A stretch of DNA of 64,000 bases from Candidatus Enterovibrio escicola. GTDB taxonomy: Bacteria > Pseudomonadota > Gammaproteobacteria > Enterobacterales > Vibrionaceae. Where the stretch lies: the NCBI RefSeq assembly GCF_002464935.1, contig NZ_NBYY01000009.1, forward strand, positions 186,001-250,000, read 5' to 3'. Positions 52,917-64,000 of this stretch are shown in pieces. The notes below the pieces were generated by a model. The model was not told where the DNA came from. It ran no database searches and worked only from the letters and a program-made list of their open reading frames with translations. Position numbers and translations under genes: made by a program. How positions within the stretch are numbered: position 1 is the stretch's first letter; each line of letters begins with the position of its first letter.

Positions 52917-53222
52917 AATTTCCTGTTAATTTGGATGGAGACGCATAGCTACCAACGAACCCGTAATTGTACAGATGGAAATGCCTATACAGTTGAAAAT
53001 GCCTCTCGCGTAAAAGTTTTGCAGGGAGTATACAACGATTATCCTCCAACATAAGCGGATCTCATATTCAATATGTTGGTTTTCGTCTAGAAAATGATCT
53101 TTGATGGTTACAACTCCTGTTAGAACACATGATATCTGCAGTAGTAGACAACTGAATTGCGAATTATACTGCCGAACCATGCAACTGATTGAATATATGA
53201 CACATAATCTGTTTAATACACC
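52917..53222. other. spacer between fau and rpiA
   Basis: No gene recognised. It must contain the rpiA promoter on the minus strand; no clear match is visible. Confidence 0.3.
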
Positions 53223-53846
53223 CTACCTATTCCATTCCCACACACGTGACGGCGTTAAGATAGAAGATAGTGGGACATCCCACGCTTCCACTGGTAATAT
53301 CTCAACTTGTTGGAAATCGTATGCTAGTCCCAAAGCGTGAGGACCCGCACCCATATTCCACCATGATGCCAGTGTCCTATCGTAGTATCCGCCCCCCATA
53401 CCAAGACGTTGACCTGATCCATCAAATGCCACTAGTGGTGTACAAATGATATCCAGTTTGGATACTGATAACACCTCACTCACATTAAACTTAGGTTCGA
53501 GAATACCGTAGCGATTCGGTATCAAATCGGTATTAGGACAGTAATGTAAAAAAAGTAAATTTCCGTTACTAAAAGGATGAATCACGGGCAGATAGACCGC
53601 TTTTCCCTGTCTCCAACAATATTGGATCAATGGCTGGGTACCAAGCTCACCATCTACTGAAAGATAAAAGGCAATATAGTTTGCACATCTTACTACCTCG
53701 AAATTCTGAAAATGCGTTAATAACTCACACGCTGCAACACGTTGCTTTTCAATACTTAACGCACGACGCTTAGTGCGGATGAGCTTTCGAAGTTCAATGC
53801 GCTGTGCAGAGAGTGTGATTTTATCGTGCATCAACGATCCGTACAA
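53223..53846 (-). CDS. fau: 5-formyltetrahydrofolate cyclo-ligase
   Basis: Converts 5-formyl-THF to 5,10-methenyl-THF, recovering folate (also called ygfA or MTHFS). 207 residues from the first ATG; a second ATG at 53831 (MHDKITLSAQRIELRKLIRT) is closer to the family N-terminus. An AGGAT sequence supports the first. Conserved blocks: RKLIRTKRRALS, IAFYLSVDGELGTQPLI, VYLPVIHPF, DIICTPLVAFDGSGQRLGMG with the ATP-binding GMGGGYYDRTL, and LGLAYDFQQVEILP. Directly downstream of the 6S RNA slot and zapA, as in relatives. Confidence 0.93.
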   Translation of the reverse strand: MYGSLMHDKITLSAQRIELRKLIRTKRRALSIEKQRVAACELLTHFQNFEVVRCANYIAFYLSVDGELGTQPLIQYCWRQGKAVYLPVIHPFSNGNLLFLHYCPNTDLIPNRYGILEPKFNVSEVLSVSKLDIICTPLVAFDGSGQRLGMGGGYYDRTLASWWNMGAGPHALGLAYDFQQVEILPVEAWDVPLSSILTPSRVWEWNR

Positions 53847-53849
53847 TCA

Positions 53850-54050
53850 ATGTATATCCTGTTAGGAAAGATCTCAAAGTACTGTTATGATAGTTCGCTC
53901 TTGAACCCTATAATTTAAAGGGCTCCGAAGACAAAGGCATAATAATTTCAATACCCTCCCAGCCTACTCAATAACCTATAATGAGTTTCCCTTAGTCGTA
54001 CTTACCTGTTCAGTAACCAACTTCAGTTGTCAAATACTCCAAAAGCAGAC
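53850..54050 (-). ncRNA. ssrS: probable 6S RNA locus
   Basis: Called mainly on position: ssrS lies between zapA and fau in gammaproteobacteria, and this 222-bp spacer has the right size and orientation. On the minus strand it contains AGGGTTCAAGAGCGAAC (E. coli 6S has AGGGTTCAAGGG) with CCCT/AGGG pairing before it, and a 3' TTTGAGATCTTTCC like the 6S 3' end. I could not confirm the full closing stem by eye, so ends are approximate. Confidence 0.42.
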
Positions 54051-54068
54051 AGGTACGATCAAAGCCGT

Positions 54069-54401
54069 TTAACGTTGATCAGCAATCGTTTGTTTTAGTA
54101 CCCGAGCACTATGTTTTAACAATGCTGCTTCAATCGTTTGTTGTAACAGCAAAACTCGCTGCTCCATTTCATTCGTGGTGCTGACAGTTCGCTTTCTTTC
54201 TTCACGAAGCTCATTGCAAAGATTAAGAGCAACGATAGTGATTAGTTGCTCTGTATTCGTTACTTTAGTGCGCCCTGACAATTCATGCAACCGCTGATCA
54301 AAATCATTTGATGCTTCGATGAGTGATTGTTCCTCACCAATTGGACAATTCACCTGCATGATTTTACCGAGGATTTGAATTTCAATAACCTGCGTAGTCA
54401 T
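54069..54401 (-). CDS. zapA: cell division protein ZapA
   Basis: FtsZ-ring stabiliser that bundles protofilaments. 110 residues, normal. N-terminal globular domain MTTQVIEIQILGKIMQVNC then PIGEEQSLIEASNDFDQRLH, ELSGRTKVTNTEQLITIVAL, and a C-terminal coiled coil (NLCNELREERKRTVSTTNEM, EQRVLLLQQTIEAALLKH). Followed by the 6S slot and fau. ygfB, its usual divergent partner, is 3 kb away behind IS insertions. Confidence 0.94.
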   Translation of the reverse strand: MTTQVIEIQILGKIMQVNCPIGEEQSLIEASNDFDQRLHELSGRTKVTNTEQLITIVALNLCNELREERKRTVSTTNEMEQRVLLLQQTIEAALLKHSARVLKQTIADQR

Positions 54402-54639
54402 AACTTCTTTAATCCCCCTTCAAAGGATGATGCTACACCTTGACGTAACGGGAACAAACTATAGGAAATGACAGGTTAAACTGCAAGTCCATCCTAGCTT
54501 CGAAGTGCTTATCAATGCACTGGACAATCAAAAAGTCATCCATGTGATGGAAATCAGTACACTTCCAACCATGCCTATATAAATAACACCGAAACGTGAC
54601 GACTTTAATACCCAATCAACTTGAAGGTACACATTTTTA
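54402..54639. other. zapA upstream DNA
   Basis: Formerly the zapA-ygfB divergent promoter region. No gene; the zapA promoter is not confidently placed. Confidence 0.3.
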
Positions 54640-55310
54640 CACCTGAAATTTATCGTTCATTTAACATGTCAAAAAGTCTGTAATATCGAGAAAAAGTGCG
54701 GTGAGAAATTGATAAATGGTCTCTTTGGAATCACGTTTATTTTTAGAGTCAGCATTGTTCTACAAACTTTCATTCATCACCTTCAAAATCCTTCCTATTG
54801 GATTTAGATTCGGACTATAAGTAGGTAGACAGTGGAGCTAGATATTGAGGATGAATAAGGCATATCTAACTAGGTCACCTCAGTGAGGTCCTGCTCCGTC
54901 TAAGATTATATGCAACCTATTTAGTAAATGGATAATCATCTCATCTTTGCAAAAGAACTAACAATCTTTGCGCTGTCGGTGGTATCCTATTCGCTATCAT
55001 CTATATTTTTAATATCAGAAAAATTAAGCATACCCATAATATTCAAGCAACTACGACTCCCTGTGATTTCAAGTGCTTTATCTTATCTAGGACGTATACA
55101 TGCGTGCTTTTTGTCGTTTGCGTTTGATAAACGTCGTCAATGAATATAAAAAAATTTATCCTAGGTGCAGGCGGTTTTTGGGATCATCATAGTGACTAAT
55201 TAAATTACGTTGTTTTCTACGTCAGACTTTCTGGGAATACCTATAGGTATATTATAATTGAAGTCATGATGATGGAGCCATGCAGACAATTCCAAGAATT
55301 GTATATTCTA
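54640..55310 (-). mobile_element. IS630-family transposase remnant
   Basis: Minus-strand reading gives LHIILDGAGPH, then LHCLPTYSPNLNPIGRILKV and MNESL, later TDFLTC.MNDKFQV. This is the DDE end block of IS630 (DQGPYH...LPTYSPNLNPIERLWK.MNE...RINDNFQ). Stops and a missing N-terminus. It separates zapA from the IS5/IS982 nest. Confidence 0.68.
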
Positions 55311-55313
55311 TTC

Positions 55314-57073
55314 GGCGTTATTGATTAAATCAGGCCTATAACGCACTCATCCCAATCTTTTTTATAGTCTTAATTTATCTGCTGGCAGACAAGCATACCA
55401 AGTTTTATTAACTTTGTTCATCGCTTTCATATTTGCCAGCGATTCAATAAATTGAGAATTGTAATTAACCTGAGCTGCGCATAAGAAATGAACTAAATTC
55501 CCAAGTCGAGATCTGATCGTTTGAAATAACCTATTAACTGCACAAGGACTTGGTCATGAATAACTTAGACGCTGTTTTCAGAGATGTCGACGGCTTCTGC
55601 CACACTTTCCTTCCTGCATGAAAAAACCTAATTTCTTCCGGTATCAAACAAATAAACAAGCCTTTTCGACGAAAAATTAGCGAAGTCATGACGATAATGA
55701 TAGCTTTCCATCAATCGGGATATCGAGACTTCAAAACCTATTACATCCACTTTGTTTGTCGCTACCTCACAACGAATTTCCTGAATTAATTAGCTACACG
55801 AGGATGCTCAAACTCATACAAGGTGTTCTAGTTCCGCTTTGCTCTTACCTCACTCACCCTCAGGCAAAGCTGACAGGAATTGCCTTCGTTAATTCGTCCA
55901 AGCTACAGGTTTGGCATAACCTACGCATTCTCAAACATCAGGTTTTTAAAGGTACCTCGAAGCGAGGAAAAAGAACGATGGGGGTGGTTCTATGGAGACA
56001 AAGGTTATATCTCTGGTTTATTGGAGCGGGAATTTGCAGAAAATGGAGTGACACTGATAACGGGTGTAAAAAAATATGAAACCAAAAGTGATGAAACTTT
56101 AGAACCACCTGATGCTCCAGAAACTATTTATTATTGAAACCATTTTTGACCAACTAAAAAACATATCCCAAATCGAGCATTCTCGGCACCATAGTTGTAT
56201 CCGCTTTATGGTCAACTTACGGGCGGGGCTTATCGCGTATTCATTTCAACCAAAAAAGCTGAACATCAAGATTACTAGGTTTGATAAGCAAGCACTTATG
56301 CAGATCTGAGGTTAATTACGAAGAGTAAGTTTAGGGGTGAGCAACTGTTTATAGCAAATTATAGTGAAACATTGCTGTCTCTACTGATGAGTAGTTTATG
56401 ATAACCCCTGTCCTTTTTCCACTCTGATAGTTTTTCCTCTTTTAAAGTCTTTACAGCTCCATTTCGAGGATGTCCTTCCTCCCAGTACTCCGCGTTGCCT
56501 CAAGGTGGAATACTTAGCGTTATTCCTTTGTTTTTCAGTACGTGGTTACATGCTTTTGTGTCATAGGCTCCATCAGCACTGACTTGCTGTATCTTTCGTC
56601 GTAATGGGTTAAGCAATATAGGTAAAACCTTATTATCATCTACAGAAACTAGGCTAACTCCTACAGCAATAGCCTTATGAGTAAACACATCAACGGTAAG
56701 ATGAAGTTTACGCCAGATACGTCGCTTATCCTTACTGTGTTTACGTGTTTTCCATTCACCTTCGTCGTATAATTTTAGGCTTGTAACATAAATAACGACC
56801 TAATCGGCATCTCCTCGACTAGGCAAACGGTACTTAACTTTTACGTTCTTACGAACGCATGACTAATGCAAGTGGATGTAGGTAATTTAAGTGAGACGTT
56901 CATCAACGTAAAAAATGAATTGAGAAAGCCTTTTAACCTACGAAGTGGGAGTATTAAAAATACCTTTCACCATCAGTGCCGTTTCCATCGCAGTATTCGA
57001 AAATATAAACCTATGGCCATGATAATCTGATCGTAGGAATTGCGATTAGTTCAGATATTTGGGAAACAACGCC
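55314..57073 (-). mobile_element. IS5-family (IS903-like) element carrying a nested IS982
   Basis: Left repeat GGCGTTATTGATTAAATCAG at 55314 and right end ...GGGAAACAACGCC at 57073. The IS5 body is interrupted at 55467-56313 by IS982. The remaining minus-strand transposase (56350-57000) has VDDNKVLPILLNPLRRKIQQ, VSADGAYDTKACNHVLKN and stops. Flanks ATTCTATTC (55305-55313) and ATTATATGC (57074-57082) agree at 7 of 9 positions, a decayed 9-bp target duplication as IS903 makes. Confidence 0.8.
55467..56313 (+). mobile_element. IS982-family element nested in IS5
   Basis: Left repeat AACCTGAGCTGCGCATAAG at 55467, right repeat ending GAGGTT at 56313, AATT on both sides as a likely target duplication (IS5 target ...TTGTAATTACGAAG). 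About 130 bp shorter than the copy at 49644: an internal deletion joins GGGGTGGTTCTA to the GGAGACAAAGG segment. Frames 55756-56079 and 55880-56137 hold the remaining transposase pieces. Confidence 0.85.
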
Positions 57074-57443
57074 ATTATATGCTAAATAACTATTCAACAT
57101 ACATCACAATTTAAAGGGTATGATGATAAATCGGAACTCTAAGATGCGCTATGAGAATCAGAGTTAAAATAGTTGAAGGGTGGCTGTTTCATGGATGCAC
57201 AGAGCTTAAGAAATCATCTCGGTACTACAACCTTCTGATGCAAGCAGTACTGATTTTACACGATCGAGGATTCGAGCATCACGCATTATATCATGCTAGC
57301 TTTCGTGCAGGTGTTTTTCCTTGAAACGGTAACTGTCACAGCACGTAGTTTTAAGCTAAGTTCATCAAAAATCAAGCATCTTCAATGGTCACGGGGTTAT
57401 AGGGTATATATTATAAACATGTTTAGCCAGCTTGTGATGAGAA
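57074..57443. other. unassigned DNA before the ygfB remnant
   Basis: No gene or IS recognised; probably the old ygfB promoter region plus decayed DNA. Confidence 0.3.
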
Positions 57444-57957
57444 GTGATACATATGGTAAAGAATGAACGGCATTTAAGGTTTCCTAACTTAACCCAAGTA
57501 ACTTTACCAAGATACATCAACATTGCTACCATGCTTTGTGGTAGATTAAACCATCAACTAAGCACTAGGAAGCTAATATTGTACAATTGCACTAACCACT
57601 ATCAAGAGTTGTTCATCCAATCACAAACAATGCTGCCACGAACACTTAGTATATCGATGAACAATTAACTCAGTTGACTTCTGCTTCAAACCCTTACTTC
57701 CTAGCGACAATTACAGCCTTCTGAATCATCTTTATGCATTGTCAGAATGGGTGAATTCTTTTAGTGCTGGTATTCAGCTTGGCATCGATTACGACGATGC
57801 CATGGAAGAGGAGCAAGCTATTTTGTTTGAACAAGTGATAAAACATATTCAATTATACCATGACTTACATACTGAACTTGGTATAAAGCCCGATGATAGT
57901 GCAACTCACAACAAGCCAACATCGGCTAATTTTGGTTGGGGACTTAGTAGGACATGA
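57444..57957 (+). pseudogene. ygfB: YgfB/UPF0149-family protein, degraded and fused at its 3' end
   Basis: 57454-57667 reads LRFPNLTQVT, ATMLCGRLNHQLST, LILYNCTNHYQELF and MLPRTLSISMN, resembling the Vibrio YgfB N-terminal half (LTGMLSGGL...W.PILFDYTN). After a frameshift near 57668, FKPLLPSDNYSLLNHLYALS and EWVNSFSAGIQLG follow, then a shortened FEQVIKHIQLYHDLHTELGI. The spacer helix between is deleted. The stop overlaps the ubiH start (ATGA at 57954), so pepP, normally between ygfB and ubiH, has been removed. Family assignment from memory of Vibrio YgfB is fairly good. Confidence 0.6.
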
Positions 57958-59162
57958 ATACGTCTGCACCTGTGACACATAAATTTGATGTCGTCATCAC
58001 GGGTGGCGCAATGACAGGTGCCTCTCTGGCATTAGCAATTGAACACTTTACTAATGCTGGCTTGACCGTTGCGGTTGTCGAAGTGGCAATTCTGGACGAT
58101 ACTAAGTTTAGCTGTGACGCCAGAAGCATTGCCTTATCTTACGGTAGCTGCCAACTACTTGAACGCATTGGCGTTTGGCAGTCTTTAGCACCGTTTGCCA
58201 CTGTCATCAACACCATCCATATATCCGATCAAGGACACTTTGGTTTAACTGACATACATGCTAACAATGAAGACATCCCATTTTTAGGGAATGTTATTGA
58301 GCTAGCTGATGCTAGACAGGTATTTCATCAGGCGTTATGGAATACAACTAACGTAACGCTTTTCTGTCCCGCAGCAGTGTCATCCGTCGAACGAACCATC
58401 GATGAAGTACTGTTAACTCTGAATGATGGTCAAACATTAAAAACCAAGTTATGGGTTGCTGCTGACGGCACGATATCATCGTGTTGTAAAATGCTCAGCA
58501 TTGACCATCATGAACATGACTTCAAGCAAATAGCGCTGATTGCCAATATCACAACTGAATTACAACACAAAGGCCATGCATTTGAACGCTTTACACACTC
58601 AGGTCCCCTCGCTTTACTACCCCTATCTCGAGGGCGTTGTTCTTTAGTTTGGTGTTTAAATTCAGAAGACGCATCCGTACTTTTAAGAAGCAGTAATAAC
58701 GAATTCCTAGATGCACTCCAGCGCACTTTTGGTTGGCGCTTGGGCCGTCTAGTGAGTGTTGGTCAGCGTCGCTTGTATCCACTAATTTTACACCAATCAA
58801 CACGTATAATTAGCCATCGTTTTGCTGTAGTGGGCAACGCTGCACAAACACTTCACCCTATCGCAGGACAAGGGTTTAATCTTGGACTACGTGATGTAGT
58901 AACACTGGCAGAAGAAATTTCATCAATGTACCAGCAAAATCAAGATTGTGGTGAAATGGAAATGCTACAGAGCTATCAACAACGGCGATTTCCTGACAGA
59001 AATACCATTATTGCTATTACATCAGGGCTTGTCCATGGTTTTTCCAACACATCGTTACCATTAACGTTTGGTCGAAATTTAAGTTTGGTGGCCTTATCTG
59101 TTTTCAATGGATTAAAAACTCCTTTATTTCAACACGCAATGGGATTAGTAAGACGACCATGA
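57954..59162 (+). CDS. ubiH: 2-octaprenyl-6-methoxyphenol hydroxylase
   Basis: FAD monooxygenase that hydroxylates the C1 position of the ubiquinone ring precursor. 402 residues. N-terminal Rossmann FAD motif DVVITGGAMTGASLALAIEH (a GGAMTG form of GGGxxG), then VVEVAILD; ARSIALSYGSCQLLERIGVW as in UbiH; ADGTISSCCKML second FAD segment; C-terminal FAVVGNAAQTLHPIAGQGFN, LGLRDV. Ends in the overlap ATGA with ubiI (4 bp), implying coupling. Intact despite the ygfB-pepP deletion just upstream. Confidence 0.93.
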   Translation: MNTSAPVTHKFDVVITGGAMTGASLALAIEHFTNAGLTVAVVEVAILDDTKFSCDARSIALSYGSCQLLERIGVWQSLAPFATVINTIHISDQGHFGLTDIHANNEDIPFLGNVIELADARQVFHQALWNTTNVTLFCPAAVSSVERTIDEVLLTLNDGQTLKTKLWVAADGTISSCCKMLSIDHHEHDFKQIALIANITTELQHKGHAFERFTHSGPLALLPLSRGRCSLVWCLNSEDASVLLRSSNNEFLDALQRTFGWRLGRLVSVGQRRLYPLILHQSTRIISHRFAVVGNAAQTLHPIAGQGFNLGLRDVVTLAEEISSMYQQNQDCGEMEMLQSYQQRRFPDRNTIIAITSGLVHGFSNTSLPLTFGRNLSLVALSVFNGLKTPLFQHAMGLVRRP

Positions 59163-60373
59163 AAATGATTAATGTTGATATCGCCATTATTGGCGGCGGT
59201 ATCGTTGGACTGACTTTCGCTGCTGCACTAGCTGATAGCGATTTACGTATCATTGTTATTGAAGATAAAGTTCAAGAACCAACACTTAGTGATTTGCCAA
59301 ATCCTCGTGTATCAGCACTAAACCGTGCCAGCGAATTCATACTGAGAAATATCGGTGTGTGGGAAGATCTTTCCTCTCACCATAACAACTCATATCAAAA
59401 GATGTCCGTGTGGGAGCAAGATAGCTTCGGATCAATTGAATTCGATGCCTTAGATTTAGGTCAACCAAATCTTGGTCATATCATCGAAAACCAAGTGATT
59501 CATTTAGCGTTACTTGACCGCATAAAACAGCAGCATAACGTAATATTGCTTTGTCCCAACAAATGTACCTCCATGCGGTTTGGAGAAACAGAAACATGGC
59601 TAACACTTGATTCTAGTAATTTAATTACTACAAAATTGGTTGTCGGCGCTGATGGCGCAAACTCTTGGGTCCGAAATCAGCTTTCAATACCACTCACCCA
59701 TTGGGATTACGGTCAAAGTGCACTGGTTACCAATATCCGCACCACTGAACCACACAATAGCGTTGCGCGTCAAATATTCACACCTGACGGACCTCTGGCT
59801 TTTTTACCACTATCACAACCAGATCTCTGCTCAATCGTATGGTCGCAATCGCCTCGGCTTGCGAACGAACGTCATAATATGCCAGACCACAAATTTAACA
59901 AAATACTCACGGCAGAATTCGATGCACGACTTGGACTGTGCTTTGTTGAAGGTGAGCGAGCTGTATTTCCACTAAAAATGCGCTATGCACGTGATTTCGT
60001 CGTCAATCGGGTCGCTCTGATTGGTGATGCTGCTCACACTATCCATCCACTTGCAGGACAAGGCGTGAACCTTGGTTTGTTAGATGCAGCAACGCTGGCA
60101 CAAGAATTACGTCGCCTTCATGACGAAGGAAAAGACATTGGCAAGAAAGCTCATCTGCGTAGCTTCGAACGCTGGCGTAAAACCGAGGCAACACAGATGA
60201 TTGCGATTATGCAGGGATTTCGTGATTTATTTTCTGGTGACCATCCAACTAAGATACTATTTCGAGGCATAGGTTTGATCGTTGCCTCTACACTGCCAAG
60301 TATTAAGGTGCAGTTTATTAAGCATGCTCTCGGGATAACTGGAGATTTACCAGAATTAGCTAGGAGAAAGTAG
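59159..60373 (+). CDS. ubiI: ubiquinone hydroxylase UbiI/VisC type
   Basis: FAD monooxygenase for C5 hydroxylation of the octaprenylphenol ring. 404 residues (E. coli 400). FAD-binding DIAIIGGGIVGLTFAAALAD, VSALNRASEFILRNIGVWED, LVVGADGANSWVRNQLSIP (DG motif), GDAAHTIHPLAGQGVNLGLL with the second FAD site. Overlaps ubiH by 4 bp. The gene pair is convergent with eno, a neighbour not usual in vibrios. UbiF-type specificity cannot be separated by sequence alone, but position after ubiH supports UbiI. Confidence 0.92.
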   Translation: MKMINVDIAIIGGGIVGLTFAAALADSDLRIIVIEDKVQEPTLSDLPNPRVSALNRASEFILRNIGVWEDLSSHHNNSYQKMSVWEQDSFGSIEFDALDLGQPNLGHIIENQVIHLALLDRIKQQHNVILLCPNKCTSMRFGETETWLTLDSSNLITTKLVVGADGANSWVRNQLSIPLTHWDYGQSALVTNIRTTEPHNSVARQIFTPDGPLAFLPLSQPDLCSIVWSQSPRLANERHNMPDHKFNKILTAEFDARLGLCFVEGERAVFPLKMRYARDFVVNRVALIGDAAHTIHPLAGQGVNLGLLDAATLAQELRRLHDEGKDIGKKAHLRSFERWRKTEATQMIAIMQGFRDLFSGDHPTKILFRGIGLIVASTLPSIKVQFIKHALGITGDLPELARRK

Positions 60374-60385
60374 GTTATAAGGTAC

Positions 60386-60410
60386 AAAAAGAGGACTACT
60401 CTTTCTTGTT
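60386..60410 (+). terminator. putative terminator after ubiI
   Basis: AAAGAG and CTCTTT (60388-60393 and 60399-60404) form a stem with a 5-base loop, preceded by A5 and followed by CTTGTT. The A-tract and T-rich tail suit a weak bidirectional intrinsic terminator between ubiI and eno. Confidence 0.45.
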
Positions 60411-60517
60411 ATTATCCTTCACTACCCAACTACACAGAAACCAAAAAACTCCCAAGAAGACCACCCAGCTCCCACTCGGAACTATTTCTCAATTTAAATT
60501 AGTTTAGAACAGAGCTA

Positions 60518-61819
60518 TTACACTTGGCCTTTAACTTCTTTGCGACCATAGAAAGGTGCGAGTACACCTAGTGCTTCTTCTATCCGGATCAGCTGATTAT
60601 ATTTAGCAACACGGTCGGAACGGCTCATAGAACCAGTTTTGATTTGGCCAGCCGCAGTTCCTACCGCTAGATCTGCGATAGTTGCATCTTCAGTTTCACC
60701 TGAACGGTGAGAGATCACTGTAGTGTAGCCTGCATCTTTTGCCATTTTAATAGCAGCAAGAGTTTCGGTCAGTGACCCAATCTGGTTAAACTTGATCAAG
60801 ATAGAGTTAGTGATGCCTTTTTCTATGCCTTCGGCAAGGATCTTAGTATTAGTTACGAACAGATCATCACCAACCAATTGAATTTTGTCACCCAATAGTT
60901 CAGTTTGGTGCTTAAAGCCAGCCCAATCAGACTCATCCAAACCGTCTTCAATAGAAATAATAGGGAACTTCTCTACCAAACCTGCTAGATAGTGGTTGAA
61001 CTCTTCAGAAGTAAATGTTTTTCCTTCACCTTTCAGGTTGTAGGTACCAGTTTCTTCATTGTAAAACTCAGACGCTGCACAGTCCATCGCCAGTGTAACG
61101 TCTTGTCCTAGTTCGTAACCTATCGATTCAACCGCTTCTTTGATTACAAGAAGAGCATCAGCATTAGATTTTAAGTTAGGAGCAAAACCACCTTCATCAC
61201 CAACTGAAGTGTTCATTCCTTTAGATATCAATACTTTAGATAAGCTGTGGAATATTTCTGAACCCATACGAACAGCTTCTCTTAATGTTTTCGCACCAAC
61301 AGGCTGAATCATAAACTCTTGGATATCTACGTTGTTATCAGCGTGTTTACCACCGTTGATGATGTTCATCATGGGAAGAGGCATGGAGAATACGTTTGGA
61401 GTGTCGTTTAGATCAGCGATATGCTCGTACAGTGGTATGTTTTTCGCTGCAGCTGCAGCTTTTGCATTCGCCAGAGAAACAGCTAGGATTGCATTAGCCC
61501 CAAACCTAGATTTGTTCTCAGTACCATCTAGGTCAATCATAATTTGGTCGATTTCTGCTTGGCGAGTCGCATCCTTACCTCTTAGAGTGTTTGCAATTTC
61601 ACCGTTCACAGCTTCGATCGCCTTCAGTACGCCTTTACCTAGGAAACGTGAGTTGTCTCCGTCACGCAATTCCAATGCTTCACGAGCACCCGTAGATGCA
61701 CCAGAAGGTGACGCAGCCATACCTACGAAACCACCTTCTAGGTGAACTTCTGCTTCTACCGTGGGATTACCACGTGAATCAATAATTTCACGACCCAGAA
61801 CTTTAATAATTTTAAACAT
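60518..61819 (-). CDS. eno: enolase
   Basis: Interconverts 2-phosphoglycerate and phosphoenolpyruvate and is a degradosome component in relatives. 433 residues, standard. [50 protein letters not shown]; metal ligands in [12 protein letters not shown] and [11 protein letters not shown]; catalytic Lys region [31 protein letters not shown] and [17 protein letters not shown]. Follows pyrG by 74 bp on the same strand, the conserved pyrG-eno pair. Confidence 0.97.
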   Translation of the reverse strand: MFKIIKVLGREIIDSRGNPTVEAEVHLEGGFVGMAASPSGASTGAREALELRDGDNSRFLGKGVLKAIEAVNGEIANTLRGKDATRQAEIDQIMIDLDGTENKSRFGANAILAVSLANAKAAAAAKNIPLYEHIADLNDTPNVFSMPLPMMNIINGGKHADNNVDIQEFMIQPVGAKTLREAVRMGSEIFHSLSKVLISKGMNTSVGDEGGFAPNLKSNADALLVIKEAVESIGYELGQDVTLAMDCAASEFYNEETGTYNLKGEGKTFTSEEFNHYLAGLVEKFPIISIEDGLDESDWAGFKHQTELLGDKIQLVGDDLFVTNTKILAEGIEKGITNSILIKFNQIGSLTETLAAIKMAKDAGYTTVISHRSGETEDATIADLAVGTAAGQIKTGSMSRSDRVAKYNQLIRIEEALGVLAPFYGRKEVKGQV

Positions 61820-61893
61820 TAATGTTTCCTTTAATATATCAATTGGTTATAAAGTATATAAGAGACTACACAATCGTCATAATTGCTCTTTAT

Positions 61894-63684
<1,791 letters not shown>

Positions 63685-64000
63685 AACCTAAGATCTGTAT
63701 AAAAATAATCTAGAATTTAAAAAATCCAAGTAATTTCAATGCTAGGTTTCTTTGGTTAGAACGTATAAGCAATAAGGTGGACAATAAGGTTTACTACACT
63801 TCGGTTTCGAGAATGCTCGATTTGGCACCTGTTTTTAACTGATCAAAGATTGTCTCGATGATAAAACGTTTTCTCAACATAAAGCGGTCCCAAAACTTCA
63901 TCACCTTTTGTTTCCTGTTCCTCCGTTTATTCGTAATAAGACTAACCTATTTCTTGGTGAGTATGCTCTCAAGGGAACCAGATATATATTTTTTATCTTC
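63685..64000 (-). mobile_element. diverged IS982-family element, continues past the window
   Basis: Starts with AACCTAAGATCTGTATAA, matching the IS982 right repeat, and on the minus strand carries a distant version of the C-terminal transposase (KTFYHRDNL-like, EQETKGDEVLGP). It differs from the other copies at many more positions and shares features with 33355-33465, so it may be a second IS982 subtype. Confidence 0.55.

Noticed and set aside
54928-55143. 71-codon plus-strand ORF
   Set aside because: It lies antisense over the IS630 transposase remnant, whose DDE motifs explain the sequence.

Overview
The window reads as a chromosomal segment of a Vibrionaceae bacterium (AT-rich, housekeeping genes closest in kind and order to Vibrio/Enterovibrio) undergoing genome reduction. 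About two dozen intact core genes sit in a matrix of broken insertion sequences. I count fragments of ten IS families (IS982, IS5/IS903-like, IS1, IS6, IS30, IS66, IS91, IS256, IS630, ISAs1), covering roughly a quarter of the DNA, and none has a readable full-length transposase. This pattern resembles the transposon-laden luminous symbionts of fishes ('Candidatus Enterovibrio' of anglerfishes). The species assignment is inference; the family-level one is fairly safe.

Layout. 1-654 mtnN (5' end outside the window). 686-1975 IS5 and IS30 remnants. 2236-3423 tyrS. 3505-5219 fused IS982/IS5 block. 5269-15315 recD, recB and recC on the minus strand, with an IS982 between recB and recC. 15316-17120 decayed DNA ending in a frameshifted yebG. 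17230-18261 dapD. 18302-22371 dnaJ, dnaK, grpE (minus) with two heat-shock promoters. 22565-23446 nadK, followed by two LexA-type boxes and a stub of recN cut off by IS982. 25047-26636 gshA. 29191-31755 mutS and 31864-32364 pncC, divergent. 34002-34505 csrA and tRNA-Ser(GCU). 37004-39583 alaS with a possible recX tail behind it. 42588-48463 rpoS, nlpD, surE, truD pseudogene, ispF, ispD, ftsB (minus). 49644-50621 the longest IS982. 50820-54401 serA, rpiA, fau, 6S RNA slot, zapA. 54640-57073 IS630 and a nested IS5/IS982. 57444-60373 ygfB remnant, ubiH, ubiI. 60518-63531 eno and pyrG. 63685-64000 a diverged IS982.

The surviving genes are the sort a host-restricted bacterium keeps: two aminoacyl-tRNA synthetases, the DnaK chaperone system, MEP isoprenoid enzymes, ubiquinone hydroxylases, glutathione, lysine/DAP, serine, folate and NAD(P) enzymes, enolase and CTP synthase, plus RpoS and CsrA.

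The most interesting pattern is damage to the SOS/recombination set beside an intact recBCD. yebG is frameshifted. recN is reduced to its LexA-box promoter and a start-less stub. recA is absent from its conserved place between pncC and alaS, while a possible recX tail survives next to alaS. Gene order has also been reshuffled: pyrG-eno is separated from ftsB-ispD-ispF by a foreign 10-kb block, and the mutS/pncC/csrA/tRNA group is inverted relative to rpoS and alaS. I found no CRISPR array, prophage or clearly novel multi-gene system.
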